In this document: one piece after another, positions 26,294 to 35,296 of the stretch | Layout: every line of letters begins with the position of its first letter | Numbering within the stretch: position 1 is the stretch's first letter | Source of the DNA: Arthrobacter sp. NEB 688 | GTDB taxonomy: Bacteria > Actinomycetota > Actinomycetes > Actinomycetales > Dermatophilaceae | DNA: 64,000 bases | Assembly: GCF_013201035.1 (NCBI RefSeq) | Contig: NZ_CP053707.1 | Location: 1,426,001-1,490,000, forward strand | Direction: 5' to 3' | The notes under the pieces: model-generated | The model's input: the letters and a program-made list of their open reading frames with translations, nothing else | Databases searched by the model: none | What the model was told of the DNA's origin: nothing | Position numbers and translations under genes: made by a program

Positions 26294-26578
26294 GTGAGCA
26301 CCCCCGAGCCCCGTGTCACCCTCGTCACGCGCGAGGACTGCCACCTGTGCACGACCGCCCGCGAGACCGTGGCGCGGGTGTGCGCCGACCTCGGGGTCGG
26401 CTGGCGCGAGCTCGACGTCGACGGGGACGCCGACCTGCTCGAACGCTGGTCCGAGGAGGTGCCCGTCACCCTCGTCGACGGGCGCCAGCACGACTTCTGG
26501 CGGGTCGACGAGACCCGCCTGCGCGCGGCCCTCGCGACCCCGCCCCGCGGGGAAGCATCCGGCCCGACCGGACGTTGA
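26294..26578 (+). CDS. Glutaredoxin-like (DUF836) thiol protein
   Basis: 94 residues from the GTG at 26294. The thioredoxin-fold start VTLVTREDCHLCTTA carries a CxxC at Cys16 and Cys19, and EVPVTLVDGRQHDFWRVD gives the cis-Pro strand. It matches Rv0508, which stands before hemA in M. tuberculosis. It is a likely thiol-disulfide reductant; the partner is unknown. It lies 5 bp after the acyltransferase stop, so it belongs to that operon. The Rex operator lies just downstream. Confidence 0.82.
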   Translation: MSTPEPRVTLVTREDCHLCTTARETVARVCADLGVGWRELDVDGDADLLERWSEEVPVTLVDGRQHDFWRVDETRLRAALATPPRGEASGPTGR

Positions 26579-26630
26579 GCGCACTAGCACATCGTCGTCG
26601 TGAGGCACGTCACCGGGGTCCCGCGCAACT

Positions 26631-26648
26631 TTGTGCCTCCCTTCACAA
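26631..26648 (+). promoter_or_regulatory. Rex operator and promoter of rex-hemACDB
   Basis: TTGTGCCTCCCTTCACAA matches the Rex consensus (TTGTGAA-n4-TTCACAA) in all but two positions of the left half. TTGTGC at 26631-26636 can also serve as the -35 box for TAGGCT at 26654-26659, with a 17-bp spacer, so bound Rex would block RNA polymerase. The rex start is about 95 bp downstream. Autoregulation of rex-hemACD by Rex is known in Streptomyces. Confidence 0.85.
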
Positions 26649-26744
26649 AGTCGTAGGCTGACCGGGTTCCACGGGCGATGGTGCGGCGTTCTGCCGCGCC
26701 CCTCGCCGCAGCCCGTGACCCGCGAAAGGAGTCGGTGACCGCCT

Positions 26745-27410
26745 GTGTCCACCGCAGCAGCCACCCGCCGGGGCATCCCGGACGCGTCGGTGGCCCGTCT
26801 GCCGGGGTACCTGCGAGCCCTCACCGCCCTCGCCGACGCCGGCATCGCCTCGGTCAGCTCGGAAGAGCTCGCGAGCGCGGCCGGCGTCAGCTCGGCGATG
26901 CTCCGCAAGGACCTCTCGCACCTCGGCAGCTACGGCGTGCGCGGGGTCGGCTACGACGTCGAGCGCCTCGCCTCCGAGATCGCCGCGGCCCTCGGGCTGA
27001 CCCAGGACTGGCCGGTCGCCATCGTCGGGATGGGCAACCTCGGCCGGGCGCTCGCCGCCTACCGCGGGTTCGCCGAGCGCGGCTTCCGCGTCATCGCGCT
27101 GCTCGACCGCGACGAGCGCCTCGTCGGCGAGGAGGTCTCCGGCCGCGTCGTGCGCCCGATGACCGACCTGCCGGTGCTCGTCCGGGACGAGGGGCTGTCG
27201 GTCGGCGTCATCGCCACGGCCTCCGACGGCGCGCAGGACGCCTGCGACGCGCTCGTCGCCGCCGGCATCCGCTCCCTGCTCAACTTCGCGCCGGTGCTGC
27301 TGTCGGTGCCCGACGACGTCGCCGTGCGCACCGTCGACCTCTCGACCGAGCTGCAGATCCTCGCGTTCCACGGCCAGCGGCTCGCCGTCGCCGAGGCGGT
27401 GGCGCCGTGA
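26745..27410 (+). CDS. rex: Redox-sensing transcriptional repressor Rex
   Basis: 221 residues from the GTG at 26745. The N-terminal winged helix (about 8-85) includes [22 protein letters not shown] and the Gly-rich wing [10 protein letters not shown]. The Rossmann domain [16 protein letters not shown] and the C-terminal swapped helix [11 protein letters not shown] follow. Rex senses NADH/NAD+ and releases DNA when NADH is high. The GAAAGGAG ribosome-binding site lies 14 bases before the GTG, rather far. The stop overlaps hemA by 4 bp. Confidence 0.95.
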   Translation: MSTAAATRRGIPDASVARLPGYLRALTALADAGIASVSSEELASAAGVSSAMLRKDLSHLGSYGVRGVGYDVERLASEIAAALGLTQDWPVAIVGMGNLGRALAAYRGFAERGFRVIALLDRDERLVGEEVSGRVVRPMTDLPVLVRDEGLSVGVIATASDGAQDACDALVAAGIRSLLNFAPVLLSVPDDVAVRTVDLSTELQILAFHGQRLAVAEAVAP

Positions 27411-28717
27411 GCCTCGTCGTCCTCGGCCTCTCCCACCACGGGGCGCCGCTCGGGCTCCTCGAGTCGGTGGCGCTCGACGGTCCCGCCGCGACCGACCTCG
27501 AGAGCGCGGTCCTGCGCTCGGAGCACATCACCGAGGCGGTCGTCCTCTCGACGTGCAACCGCACCGAGGTCATCGCCGAGAGCCTCACCTTCCACGGGGC
27601 GCTCGTCGACATCACCAACGCTCTCGCACAGGCCTGTTCGGTCGACCGCGCCGACCTGCAGCCGCACCTCTACGTGCACTACGAGGACCGCGGCATCGCC
27701 CACGCCTTCACCGTCGCGGCGGGCCTGGACTCGATGGCCGTCGGCGAGGCGCAGATCCTCGGCCAGGTGCGGCGCAGCCTCTCGCGCGCCCAGAAGCACG
27801 GTCACGTCGGACCCGCCGTCAACGGACTCCTCCAGCAGGCGCTGCGCGTGGCCAAGCGGGTCCACTCCGAGACCGAGATCGACCTCGTGAGCGGCTCGCT
27901 CGTCCAGGCCGGCATCACCCGCGCCGAGGCCGCCCTCGGTGGTCTCGGGGCGCTGTCGGTGCTCGTCGTCGGCGCCGGCGGGATGGGCGCGCTCGCCGCG
28001 ACCACCGTCGCGCGGCACGGCGCCCGCGAGGTCGTCGTGCTCAACCGCAACCCCGACCGCGCCGTGGGCGTCGCCGAGCGCGTCGGGGGCACCGCCCGGC
28101 CGCTCGCCGAGCTGACCGAGGCGCTCGCGCAGGCCGACGTCGTCATCGCCTCGACCGGCGCGCGCGGCCAGGTCGTCACCGCCGAGCACGTCTCCGCCGC
28201 CCTCGCGGCGCGCGGCGGCCGCCCGCAGGTGTACATCGACCTCGCCCTGCCCCACGACGTCGAGCTCGACGTCGACCTCCTCGACGGCGCCACCCGCGTC
28301 GGGCTCGCCGAGCTCGGCGAGGACCTCGCCGAGGCGGGGTCGGCCCCGCAGGTCACCGTGGCCCGCGAGCTCGTGACCGCCGAGGTCGCCACCTACCTCG
28401 TCCAGCGCTCCGCGCAGGCCGTCGCCCCGACCGTCACCGCGCTGCGCGCCCGCGCCGGCGAGGTCGTCGACGCCGAGCTCACCCGCCTCGAGCGGCGCAC
28501 GCCCGGCCTCGACGAGCACGAGCGGGCCGAGGTCCGCCGCGCCGTCGAGCGCGTCGTCGACAAGCTGCTCCACACCCCGACCGTCCGGGTCAAGGAGCTC
28601 GCCCGCGACGGCCAGGGCGGCAGCTACGCCCGCGCCCTGTCCGAGCTGTTCGACCTCGACCCACGCGACGTCTCGCTCGTCTCGGCGCCGCCGGCCATCC
28701 CGGGGGAGGGCGTATGA
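27407..28717 (+). CDS. hemA: Glutamyl-tRNA reductase
   Basis: 436 residues with a GTG start. The catalytic cysteine is Cys50 in [27 protein letters not shown], the NADPH-binding loop [12 protein letters not shown] and the C-terminal dimerisation helix are all present. It makes glutamate-1-semialdehyde, the entry to haem by the C5 route, which hemL at 35297 completes to 5-aminolevulinate. It is part of the overlapping rex-hemA-hemC-hemD-hemB operon, so it is controlled by Rex. Confidence 0.96.
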   Translation: MSLVVLGLSHHGAPLGLLESVALDGPAATDLESAVLRSEHITEAVVLSTCNRTEVIAESLTFHGALVDITNALAQACSVDRADLQPHLYVHYEDRGIAHAFTVAAGLDSMAVGEAQILGQVRRSLSRAQKHGHVGPAVNGLLQQALRVAKRVHSETEIDLVSGSLVQAGITRAEAALGGLGALSVLVVGAGGMGALAATTVARHGAREVVVLNRNPDRAVGVAERVGGTARPLAELTEALAQADVVIASTGARGQVVTAEHVSAALAARGGRPQVYIDLALPHDVELDVDLLDGATRVGLAELGEDLAEAGSAPQVTVARELVTAEVATYLVQRSAQAVAPTVTALRARAGEVVDAELTRLERRTPGLDEHERAEVRRAVERVVDKLLHTPTVRVKELARDGQGGSYARALSELFDLDPRDVSLVSAPPAIPGEGV

Positions 28718-29664
28718 GCACCCTGCGCCTCGGCACCCGCCGCTCGGCCCTCGCGACGACCCAGTCCACCTGGGTCGCCGACCGCCTGCGCGCCCTCGGG
28801 CACGAGGTCGAGCTCGTCGAGATCACGACCGAGGGCGACCGCGACCGCACCACCCCGCTGGCCCAGCTCGGCGGCACCGGCGTGTTCGTCTCCGCGCTGC
28901 GCGAGGCCCTCGCCGACGGCCGGGTCGACCTCGCGGTCCACTCGCTCAAGGACCTGCCGACCGCGCCGGACCCCCGCGTCGACATCGCGGCCGTCCCGGT
29001 CCGCGAGGACGTCCGCGACGCCCTCGTCGCCCGTGACGGCCTGACCCTCGGCGAGCTGCCGGCCGGTGCGACCGTCGGGACCGGCTCCCCGCGCCGGCGG
29101 GCCCAGATCGAGGCCCTCGGCCTCGGCCTGGTCCTCACCGAGCTGCGCGGCAACGTCGACACCCGGCTGCGGGCGGTCCACGAGGGCCGGCTCGACGCCG
29201 TCGTCCTCGCGGCCGCCGGCCTGCGCCGGCTCGGCCGCGCCGACGAGGTGACCGAGCTCCTCGACCCGCTCCAGGTGCTCCCGGCCCCCGGCCAGGGCGC
29301 GCTCGCGGTCGAGGTCCGCAGAGACGACGACGCCACCCGCGCCGCCGTCGCCCCGCTCGAGGACGCCGACGCCCGCGCCTGCGTCACCGCCGAGCGCACC
29401 CTGCTCGCCGAGCTCGAGGCCGGCTGCTCCGCACCGGTCGGAGCGCTCGCCGAGGTCGTCGAGGGGGTGGACGGGCCCGAGCTGTCGCTGCGGGCCGTCG
29501 TCGCCGCCCCCGACGGCTCCCACGACCTGCGCCGGTCCCTGACCGGTGACCCCGCCGAGGCCGCAGACCTCGGCCGGAGGACGGCTCGCCTCCTCCTCGA
29601 GGACGGCGCCGCCGACCTCATGCCCACGTCCACCGACCGATCCGTCACGGAGCGTGCCCAGTGA
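28714..29664 (+). CDS. hemC: Hydroxymethylbilane synthase
   Basis: 316 residues. It polymerises four porphobilinogens. The cofactor attachment site is Cys238 in [11 protein letters not shown]. The catalytic region HSLKDLPT (near 77-84) and the substrate-binding RRAQI and RGNVDTR stretches are intact. It overlaps hemA and hemD by 4 bp each. Confidence 0.97.
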   Translation: MSTLRLGTRRSALATTQSTWVADRLRALGHEVELVEITTEGDRDRTTPLAQLGGTGVFVSALREALADGRVDLAVHSLKDLPTAPDPRVDIAAVPVREDVRDALVARDGLTLGELPAGATVGTGSPRRRAQIEALGLGLVLTELRGNVDTRLRAVHEGRLDAVVLAAAGLRRLGRADEVTELLDPLQVLPAPGQGALAVEVRRDDDATRAAVAPLEDADARACVTAERTLLAELEAGCSAPVGALAEVVEGVDGPELSLRAVVAAPDGSHDLRRSLTGDPAEAADLGRRTARLLLEDGAADLMPTSTDRSVTERAQ

Positions 29665-31280
29665 GCCCCACGCGCTCGTCCACCCGCCCCTCCCGCGTCC
29701 CCGCGCGCGTCGCCTTCGTCGGCGGCGGCCCGGGCGACCCCGGCCTGCTCACGGTGCGTGCCGTCGAGCTGCTCGCCGCGGCCGACGCCGTCGTCATCGA
29801 CCAGGTCGCCCGTGAGGCGATCGCCCTGCGGCACGCCCGCGAGGGCGTCGAGGTCGTCGACGCCGGCCACGGTGACCAGGGCGAGGCCCTGACCCAGGCC
29901 TCGCGCGCCAAGCTCGTCGTCAAGGCCGCCAAGGCGCACGCCGGCGGCCTCGTCGTCCGGCTGATGGACGGCGACCCGGCCGTCTTCAACGGTCTCGCCG
30001 AGGAGGCGCAGGCGCTCGTCAAGGCCGGCATCTCCTTCGAGGTCGTGCCGGGCGTCAGCAGCCTGAGCGCCGTGCCCGCCTACGCCGGCGTGCCGCTCAC
30101 CGCGAAGTCCACCTCCGCCGTCCACGTCGTCGTCGCCGGCCCCGGCACGCCGCACGTCGCGGGCGGGGTCGACGCCTCCGTCACCGTCGTCGTCCTCGGC
30201 GCCCCGGACCGCGCCTCGGTCGCGCTCCAGGCGCTCCTGGACGCCGGCCGCGACGCCGCCACCCCGGTCGCCCTGACCGAGCGCGGCACGACGACCGAGC
30301 AGCGCACCGTCGTCACCACCCTCGGCGAGGCCCCGGCCGTCATGGCCGCCGGCCGCTTCCCGGTCCTCGCGGTCGTCGGCGACACCGTGCGGATGCGCGA
30401 CGCCCTCTCGTGGTTCGAGACCAAGCCGCTCTACGGCTGGTCGGTCCTCGTGCCGCGCACCAAGGAGCAGTCCGGCTCGATGACCGCGCGCCTGGAGCAC
30501 CACGGCGCCCACGCCGAGATCGTCCCGACCATCTCGGTCGAGCCGCCGCGCACCCCGCAGCAGCTCGAGCGCGCCGTCAAGGGCATGGTCACCGGCCGCT
30601 ACGAGTGGGTCGGGTTCACCTCGGTCAACGCAGTGCGCGCCATCCGCGAGAAGTTCGACGAGTTCGGCCTCGACGCCCGCTCGTTCGCCGGGCTGAAGGT
30701 CGCCGCCGTCGGTGGCGTCACCGCCGACGCGCTGCGCGAGTGGGGCATCAACCCCGACCTCGTCCCCGCCGAGGAGCAGTCCGCCCAGGGCCTGCTCGAC
30801 GTGTGGCCGCCGTTCGACGCCGACCTCGACCCGATCGACCGGGTCTTCCTCCCGCGCGCCGACATCGCCACCGACACCCTCGTCGCCGGCCTGCAGGACA
30901 ACGGCTGGGAGGTCGACGACGTGACGGCCTACCGCACCGTCCGGGCCGCCCCGCCGCCCGCGCCGGTCCGCGACGCCATCAAGTCCGGTGCCTTCGACGC
31001 CGTGCTCTTCACGTCGAGCTCGACCGTGCGCAACCTCGTCGGCATCGCCGGCAAGCCGCACCCGAGCACCGTCATCGCGTGCATCGGGCCGGCCACCGCG
31101 AAGACCGCCGAGGAGCACGGCCTGCGGGTCGACGTCCTCGCGCCGGAGCCGAGCGCCGCGGCGCTCGTCGACGCGCTCGCCGACCACGGCCGCTCGCTCG
31201 CCCTCGACGCCACCGAGGCCGGCGAGGAGGTCGTGCGCCCGAGCCAGCGTCGCGCCGGCGGCCGGAAGCGCGCGACGTGA
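29661..31280 (+). CDS. hemD: Uroporphyrinogen-III synthase with N-terminal SUMT-like domain (HemD fusion)
   Basis: 539 residues in two domains. Residues about 17-255 resemble uroporphyrinogen-III C-methyltransferase ([29 protein letters not shown]), and about 265-515 form uroporphyrinogen-III synthase. The usual GGDP-F-x-x-GRGGEE loop of active SUMT is changed to [14 protein letters not shown], so methyltransferase activity is doubtful, while the synthase domain is needed for haem. The tail (about 515-539) is basic. This fusion is common in actinobacteria. Confidence 0.9.
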   Translation: MSPTRSSTRPSRVPARVAFVGGGPGDPGLLTVRAVELLAAADAVVIDQVAREAIALRHAREGVEVVDAGHGDQGEALTQASRAKLVVKAAKAHAGGLVVRLMDGDPAVFNGLAEEAQALVKAGISFEVVPGVSSLSAVPAYAGVPLTAKSTSAVHVVVAGPGTPHVAGGVDASVTVVVLGAPDRASVALQALLDAGRDAATPVALTERGTTTEQRTVVTTLGEAPAVMAAGRFPVLAVVGDTVRMRDALSWFETKPLYGWSVLVPRTKEQSGSMTARLEHHGAHAEIVPTISVEPPRTPQQLERAVKGMVTGRYEWVGFTSVNAVRAIREKFDEFGLDARSFAGLKVAAVGGVTADALREWGINPDLVPAEEQSAQGLLDVWPPFDADLDPIDRVFLPRADIATDTLVAGLQDNGWEVDDVTAYRTVRAAPPPAPVRDAIKSGAFDAVLFTSSSTVRNLVGIAGKPHPSTVIACIGPATAKTAEEHGLRVDVLAPEPSAAALVDALADHGRSLALDATEAGEEVVRPSQRRAGGRKRAT

Positions 31281-32275
31281 CGGCGGGCCTCCCACTGCCG
31301 GGGGCGCCGTTCCCGGTCGGGCGGCCCCGCCGGCTGCGCCGCACCCCGGCGCTGCGCCGGCTCGTCGCCGAGACGCGTCTGCACCCGGCCGAGCTCGTCC
31401 TTCCGGTCTTCGTCCGCGAGGGCATCGACGCCCCGGTCTCCATCTCGGCGATGCCGGGCGTCGTGCAGCACACGCTCGACTCGCTCGTCGAGGAGGCGCG
31501 GCGCTGCGTCGACGCCGGGCTCGGCGGGATCATGCTCTTCGGCGTGCCCACGGCCAAGGACGCGCGCGGCTCGGGCGCCGACGACCCCGACGGCATCCTC
31601 AACGTCGGCCTCTCGCGGGTCGTCGAGGCGGTCGGTGACGACCTCGTCGTCATGAGCGACCTCTGCCTCGACGAGTTCACCGACCACGGCCACTGCGGCG
31701 TGCTCGCGGCCGACGGCTCGGTCGACAACGACGCGACGCTCGAGCGGTACGCCGCGATGGCCCTCGCGCAGGCCGCGACCGGCACCCCCGTCCTCGGCCT
31801 GTCCGGGATGATGGACGGCCAGGTCGGCTTCGTCCGCGCGGCCCTCGACGCCGCCGGGTACACCGACACCGCGATCCTCGCCTACGCCGCGAAGTACACC
31901 TCGGGGCTCTACGGGCCCTTCCGCGAGGCCGTGCAGTCCTCGCTCGTCGGGGACCGCTCGACCTACCAGCAGGACCCGGCGAACGGTCGCGAGGCGCTGC
32001 GCGAGCTCGAGGCCGACATCGCCGAGGGCGCCGACATCGTCATGGTCAAGCCCGCCGGGCCGCACCTCGACGTCGTCGCCGCGGCCGCCGCGGTCTCGCC
32101 GGTGCCCGTCGCGGCCTACCAGATCTCGGGCGAGTACGCCCAGATCGAGGCCGCCGCCGAGCGGGGCTGGATCGACCGCGAGCGGGTCATGATGGAGGCG
32201 CTGCTCGGCATCCGCCGGGCCGGCGCGAGCATCATCCTCAGCTACCACGCGATCGAGGCCGCCCGGCGCCTCTGA
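31277..32275 (+). CDS. hemB: Porphobilinogen synthase (delta-aminolevulinate dehydratase)
   Basis: 332 residues with a GTG start overlapping the hemD stop by 4 bp. The Schiff-base lysines are Lys206 in [12 protein letters not shown] and Lys258 in VMVKPAG. The metal loop [14 protein letters not shown] has Cys130, Asp132 and Cys140, so it lies between the three-cysteine zinc type and the Asp-rich magnesium type. It condenses two 5-aminolevulinates to porphobilinogen and closes the rex-hem operon. Confidence 0.95.
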   Translation: MTAGLPLPGAPFPVGRPRRLRRTPALRRLVAETRLHPAELVLPVFVREGIDAPVSISAMPGVVQHTLDSLVEEARRCVDAGLGGIMLFGVPTAKDARGSGADDPDGILNVGLSRVVEAVGDDLVVMSDLCLDEFTDHGHCGVLAADGSVDNDATLERYAAMALAQAATGTPVLGLSGMMDGQVGFVRAALDAAGYTDTAILAYAAKYTSGLYGPFREAVQSSLVGDRSTYQQDPANGREALRELEADIAEGADIVMVKPAGPHLDVVAAAAAVSPVPVAAYQISGEYAQIEAAAERGWIDRERVMMEALLGIRRAGASIILSYHAIEAARRL

Positions 32276-32300
32276 GCGCTTTCCCCAGTCCACGGGTGCC

Positions 32301-32350
32301 GGCTACACCGCAGTGCGTGCTGCTCTGGCGACGCTTACTGCGGTGTAGCC
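32301..32350. terminator. Hairpin between convergent hemB and the zinc lipoprotein gene
   Basis: A perfect 14-bp inverted repeat (GGCTACACCGCAGT and ACTGCGGTGTAGCC) encloses a 22-base loop between the two stop codons. It would work as a bidirectional terminator. Confidence 0.65.
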
Positions 32351-32360
32351 CGCGTCCGGG

Positions 32361-33641
32361 TCAGTGCGCGTGGGCGTGCGGCGCCTCGCCGGTGACCGCG
32401 ACCATCTCGACCGGGGTGTGCTCGAGCGCATGCCGGGCGAGGATCTTGCCGGTGCCGAGGTCGGCCACGACGAGCTCCTTCTTCTCCGCGTCGGTGACGA
32501 ACGCGGTGTCGCCGACGACCCGCAGCACCGGACCCGGCTGCTGCCAGTCGTCCTTCTCCTGCCACGGCGCGATGACGGGGATGCGGCGCTCGACGGTCGA
32601 GTCGTCGACGTCGAGGACGGCCAGGGAGCCGTCGTAGGTCAGGACGACGCCCTCGCCGTCGGCGCCGCGGGCGAGCGAGCGGAACCAGTACGACGAGCCG
32701 AGGTCGACCAGGCGCAGGCGGTCGGTGCGGGTGTCGACGAGCGCGACGCGCGTCGTGCGCTCGACCGGGTCGGCGTCCGGGTCGACCTTGTAGTCGGTGA
32801 GGACGACGGGGGAGGCAGGGCTGCCCGCGGCGTTGCCGGTGCGCGCGTAGTCGTCGCGGACGGGGACCTTGTGGAACTCGCCGCCGCGGTACACGACCGG
32901 GCCGTCCTCGCAGCCGAAGAGCACGACGTCGCCGTCCGCGTCGGGGGCGGCCGCGGCCTCGCCGTGCACACCGGCACAGTCGTCGGTCCGGGTGACCTCC
33001 GTCCCGTCGCGGACCAGCCGGATGCTCGAGCGCGCCTCCTCGGTGCCGTCGGTCACGAGCAGCCCGTCCTCGACGGGGACGGCGACCCCGTGGTGCGGCG
33101 CGGGCGTCGTCGAGCGCTGCACCGGGGCGACGTCCGAGCCGATCTGCTCGGTCGGCACGAGCTGCACCGAGCCGTCGCCGTCGCCGAAGAGCGCGGTCAT
33201 CCCCTCGTGCGGCACGACGTGGCCGGCGTGCGCGGCGGTGTACGCGACGTCGGTCAGGCCCGGGGTGTACTCGAAGGCGTGGTCGTGGTCACCGTGCGGC
33301 TGGCGCTCGATCCCGGTGTCGTACACCCGGAACGCGTCGCCGTCCGCGACGACGACGCGGCGCCCGTCGCCGGCGTCGCTCAGGCGGAGGAAGCCCTCGC
33401 GGGCGTCCTCGCGCACGGTCTCGCCGGTCGTCGCGTCGACGAGGGTGAGCCCAGCCTCGTGCGCGAGCAGGACGCGCGGCTCGACGCCGCGGACCTCGCG
33501 CTCGTCGCCTCCGACGCTGGCGGACGGGATCGAGGTCGGCGCAGCGGCGGGGGAGGTGGGGTCGGACGCGCAGCCCGCGAGGACGACGGCAGGGGCGAGG
33601 AGGAGGGCGGCGGTGCGCAGGGCACTCAGGCGTGGTCGCAT
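32361..33641 (-). CDS. AztD-like zinc-binding lipoprotein (metallochaperone candidate)
   Basis: 426 residues from the ATG at 33641. A TTG further upstream would lie inside the operator, so I reject it. The signal peptide ends in a VLAGC lipobox. The mature part reads as a beta-propeller with repeated strand pairs. It carries His-rich loops: RQPHGDHDHAF, AHAGHVVPHEGM and a HAHAH tail. The layout, including GMTALFGDGDGSVQLV, recalls AztD, the extracellular chaperone that hands zinc to the AztC binding protein. Two cysteines (DDCAG, FGCED) may pair. A Zur-type box stands 18 bases before the start. No aztABC genes are adjacent. The family call is from recall of the pattern. Confidence 0.75.
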   Translation of the reverse strand: MRPRLSALRTAALLLAPAVVLAGCASDPTSPAAAPTSIPSASVGGDEREVRGVEPRVLLAHEAGLTLVDATTGETVREDAREGFLRLSDAGDGRRVVVADGDAFRVYDTGIERQPHGDHDHAFEYTPGLTDVAYTAAHAGHVVPHEGMTALFGDGDGSVQLVPTEQIGSDVAPVQRSTTPAPHHGVAVPVEDGLLVTDGTEEARSSIRLVRDGTEVTRTDDCAGVHGEAAAAPDADGDVVLFGCEDGPVVYRGGEFHKVPVRDDYARTGNAAGSPASPVVLTDYKVDPDADPVERTTRVALVDTRTDRLRLVDLGSSYWFRSLARGADGEGVVLTYDGSLAVLDVDDSTVERRIPVIAPWQEKDDWQQPGPVLRVVGDTAFVTDAEKKELVVADLGTGKILARHALEHTPVEMVAVTGEAPHAHAH

Positions 33642-33659
33642 GGCCGCGACCCTAGACCA

Positions 33660-33674
33660 GAATGACAATCATTC
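33660..33674 (-). promoter_or_regulatory. Zur-like operator before the zinc lipoprotein gene
   Basis: GAATGACAATCATTC is a perfect inverted repeat (6-bp arms, 3-bp centre). Read on the minus strand with its flanks it resembles the actinobacterial Zur box (TGAnAATGATTnTCA). Its position 18-33 bases before the ATG fits repression by zinc-bound Zur. A Fur-type protein is the other possibility. Confidence 0.72.
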
Positions 33675-33694
33675 TCAAACAGGCGATACGAAGG

Positions 33695-33940
33695 GATGGG
33701 GCCATCCCGCACGTGCGGGGTTATCGCGGTCCGGGCGCGGCGCGGGCAGCGACAACCCCGCACGTGCGGGCTTATCGCGGTCGGCCTGGGGTCGCGGGGT
33801 GGGCGCGGCGACATCCCGGCACGTGCGGGCTTATCGCGGTCGGGTTCTCGAGCGGACAGCGATAACCCGGCACGTGCGGGCTTTTCGTGGTCGGGCGCCT
33901 GGGTGGGCAGCGATAACCCGGCACGTGCGAGGTCATCCGA
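33695..33940. repeat. Family 2 CACGTG-centred palindromic repeats (5 copies)
   Basis: Five copies of an approximately 30-bp palindrome, GCGATAACCCGGCACG followed by TGCGGGCTTATCGC, are centred at about 33712, 33763, 33822, 33873 and 33924. Spacing is 51, 59, 51 and 51 bp. They lie between the zinc lipoprotein promoter and the end of yceI. Three more degenerate copies lie at 59000-59130. Short reading frames through the array are only products of the repeat. Confidence 0.88.
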
Positions 33941-33953
33941 CGGTCGGGTCGGT

Positions 33954-34011
33954 CGAGGGGAGGTGACACGCCGAGGGATGGCCTCGCTCGTCTGCGTGTT
34001 GCCTCCCCTCG
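33954..34011. repeat. 58-bp inverted-repeat element (copy 1 of 2)
   Basis: The arms CGAGGGGAGGTGACACGC and GCGTGTTGCCTCCCCTCG pair with two mismatches around a 22-base centre. A sister copy of the same length, with the same arms and a different centre, is at 46549-46606. The rest of the gap (34012-34154) holds GC-rich sequence with short hairpins and no gene I can support. Confidence 0.8.
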
Positions 34012-34154
34012 CGGGCCGCCGGCCTCGGGACGACGGACCGCCCGCCACGCGGTGCGTGACGGGCGGTCGGTGGGCGCTGCCCGTCGTCCCTGCACGACGG
34101 GCGGCCCGGGGCGGCTCGCCGGAGGGAGCGGTGCCGCGCGCGGAGGGACCTCGC

Positions 34155-34691
34155 TCAGGCCTGCTTGGCGAGCTGGAGGTCGATGACGAGCTTGATCTTC
34201 TCGGAGACGAGGACGCCGCCCTTCTCGAGGTTGGCGTTCCAGGTGAGGCCCCACTGGGTGCGGTCGAGCTCGCCGGAGGCCTCGAAGGCCGCCTTCTCGT
34301 TGCCCCACGGGTCGGTGGCGACGCCGCCGAAGTCGACGTCGAGGGAGACCGGCTTGGTGATGCCCTTGATGGTCAGGTCGCCGGTGAGGGTGGAGCCGTC
34401 GAACGAGGTCGAGCGGAACGTCATGTCCGGGTGGGTCTCGGAGTCGAAGAAGTCGCCGCTGCGCAGGTGGCCGTCACGGTCGGCGGTGCCGGTGGCGACG
34501 GAGGCGGTCTTGATGACGACCTCGGCGGTGGAGTCCGCGAGGGACTCGCCGACGACGACGGTGCCGGAGACGTCGGTGAACGAGCCGCGGACCTTGCTCA
34601 CCATGAGGTGACGGGCGACGAAGCCGACCTCGGTGTGGGTGGGGTCGATGGTCCAGGTGCCGGCGGAGAGGCCGGTGAGGGTGTCGCTCAT
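34155..34691 (-). CDS. YceI-family protein
   Basis: 178 residues without a signal peptide. The YceI lipocalin-like fold is clear: AGTWTIDPTHTEVGFVARHLMVSKVRG at the start (seen here in parts), DFFDSETHPDMTFRST in the middle and LTIKGITKPVSLDV after it. Members bind isoprenoid-type lipids such as polyprenyls; the cytoplasmic location here is unusual compared with periplasmic E. coli YceI. It is divergent from a marR gene with a palindromic operator between them, so MarR control is likely. Confidence 0.93.
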   Translation of the reverse strand: MSDTLTGLSAGTWTIDPTHTEVGFVARHLMVSKVRGSFTDVSGTVVVGESLADSTAEVVIKTASVATGTADRDGHLRSGDFFDSETHPDMTFRSTSFDGSTLTGDLTIKGITKPVSLDVDFGGVATDPWGNEKAAFEASGELDRTQWGLTWNANLEKGGVLVSEKIKLVIDLQLAKQA

Positions 34692-34725
34692 GGGTGGTGC
34701 TCCTTCAAGAGAGGGGGTCGTGCGG

Positions 34726-34743
34726 TAGTTGACGCTTCAACTA
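34726..34743. promoter_or_regulatory. Perfect palindromic operator between yceI and marR
   Basis: TAGTTGACGCTTCAACTA is an 18-bp inverted repeat with 7-bp arms and a 4-bp centre. Its size and TTGA/TCAA content are typical of MarR-family operators. It sits 35 bp before yceI and 50 bp before marR, able to control both. Confidence 0.85.
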
Positions 34744-34792
34744 TGCACCATCTCCGGCTATTCCGCCTCCCCATCCGTGCGACGATGAACAG

Positions 34793-35281
34793 GTGGAGAC
34801 GACGCGGTGGCTGGCGGCCGACGAGCAGCGGTGGTGGCGCGCGTACCTGCGCGGCAACCGTGAGCTCGACACCGCCCTCGACCGCGACCTCTCCCGGCAC
34901 GGCGTGAGCATCTCCGACTACGAGCTGCTCTCGATGCTCTCCGAGGCCGACGGCCGCCGCCTGCGGATGTCCGCGCTCGCCGAGATCGTCGTGCAGTCGC
35001 GCAGCCGGGTCACGCACACCGCCGGCCGCCTCGAACGGCGAGGCTGGGTGCGCCGCAGCCCCGCCCCGGACGACGGCCGCGGGGTCGTCCTCGAGCTGAC
35101 CGACGAGGGGCTCGCCGCCGTCGAGGACCTGGCCGCCGCGCACGTCGCGAGCGTGCGCCGCCACCTCGTCGACGTCCTCACCCCGTACCAGTTCCGGGCG
35201 CTCGGCGAGGCGATGGAGGCCGTGCGCGAGGCGTACGCCAGCGACCCGACGACCCCGGCATCCCCCTGCGAGCCCTGCTGA
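34793..35281 (+). CDS. MarR-family transcriptional regulator
   Basis: 162 residues with a GTG start. The winged helix includes ISDYELLSMLSEADGRRLRMS, the recognition region LAEIVVQSRSRVTHTAGRLERRGWV and the wing RRSPAPDDGRGVVLELTDEG. It probably binds the palindrome at 34726 and represses itself and yceI. The ligand is unknown. hemL starts 16 bp after its stop and may be partly co-transcribed. Confidence 0.92.
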   Translation: METTRWLAADEQRWWRAYLRGNRELDTALDRDLSRHGVSISDYELLSMLSEADGRRLRMSALAEIVVQSRSRVTHTAGRLERRGWVRRSPAPDDGRGVVLELTDEGLAAVEDLAAAHVASVRRHLVDVLTPYQFRALGEAMEAVREAYASDPTTPASPCEPC

Positions 35282-35296
35282 CCCGACAATGGGACG

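Noticed and set aside
33642-33668. TTG start for the zinc lipoprotein, 27 bases upstream of the ATG
   Set aside because: It lies inside the Zur-like operator and would spoil the signal peptide start; the ATG gives a proper lipoprotein signal.
33662-33865. Small open frame through the family 2 repeats
   Set aside because: It only translates the repeat units, has no ribosome-binding site and resembles no protein.
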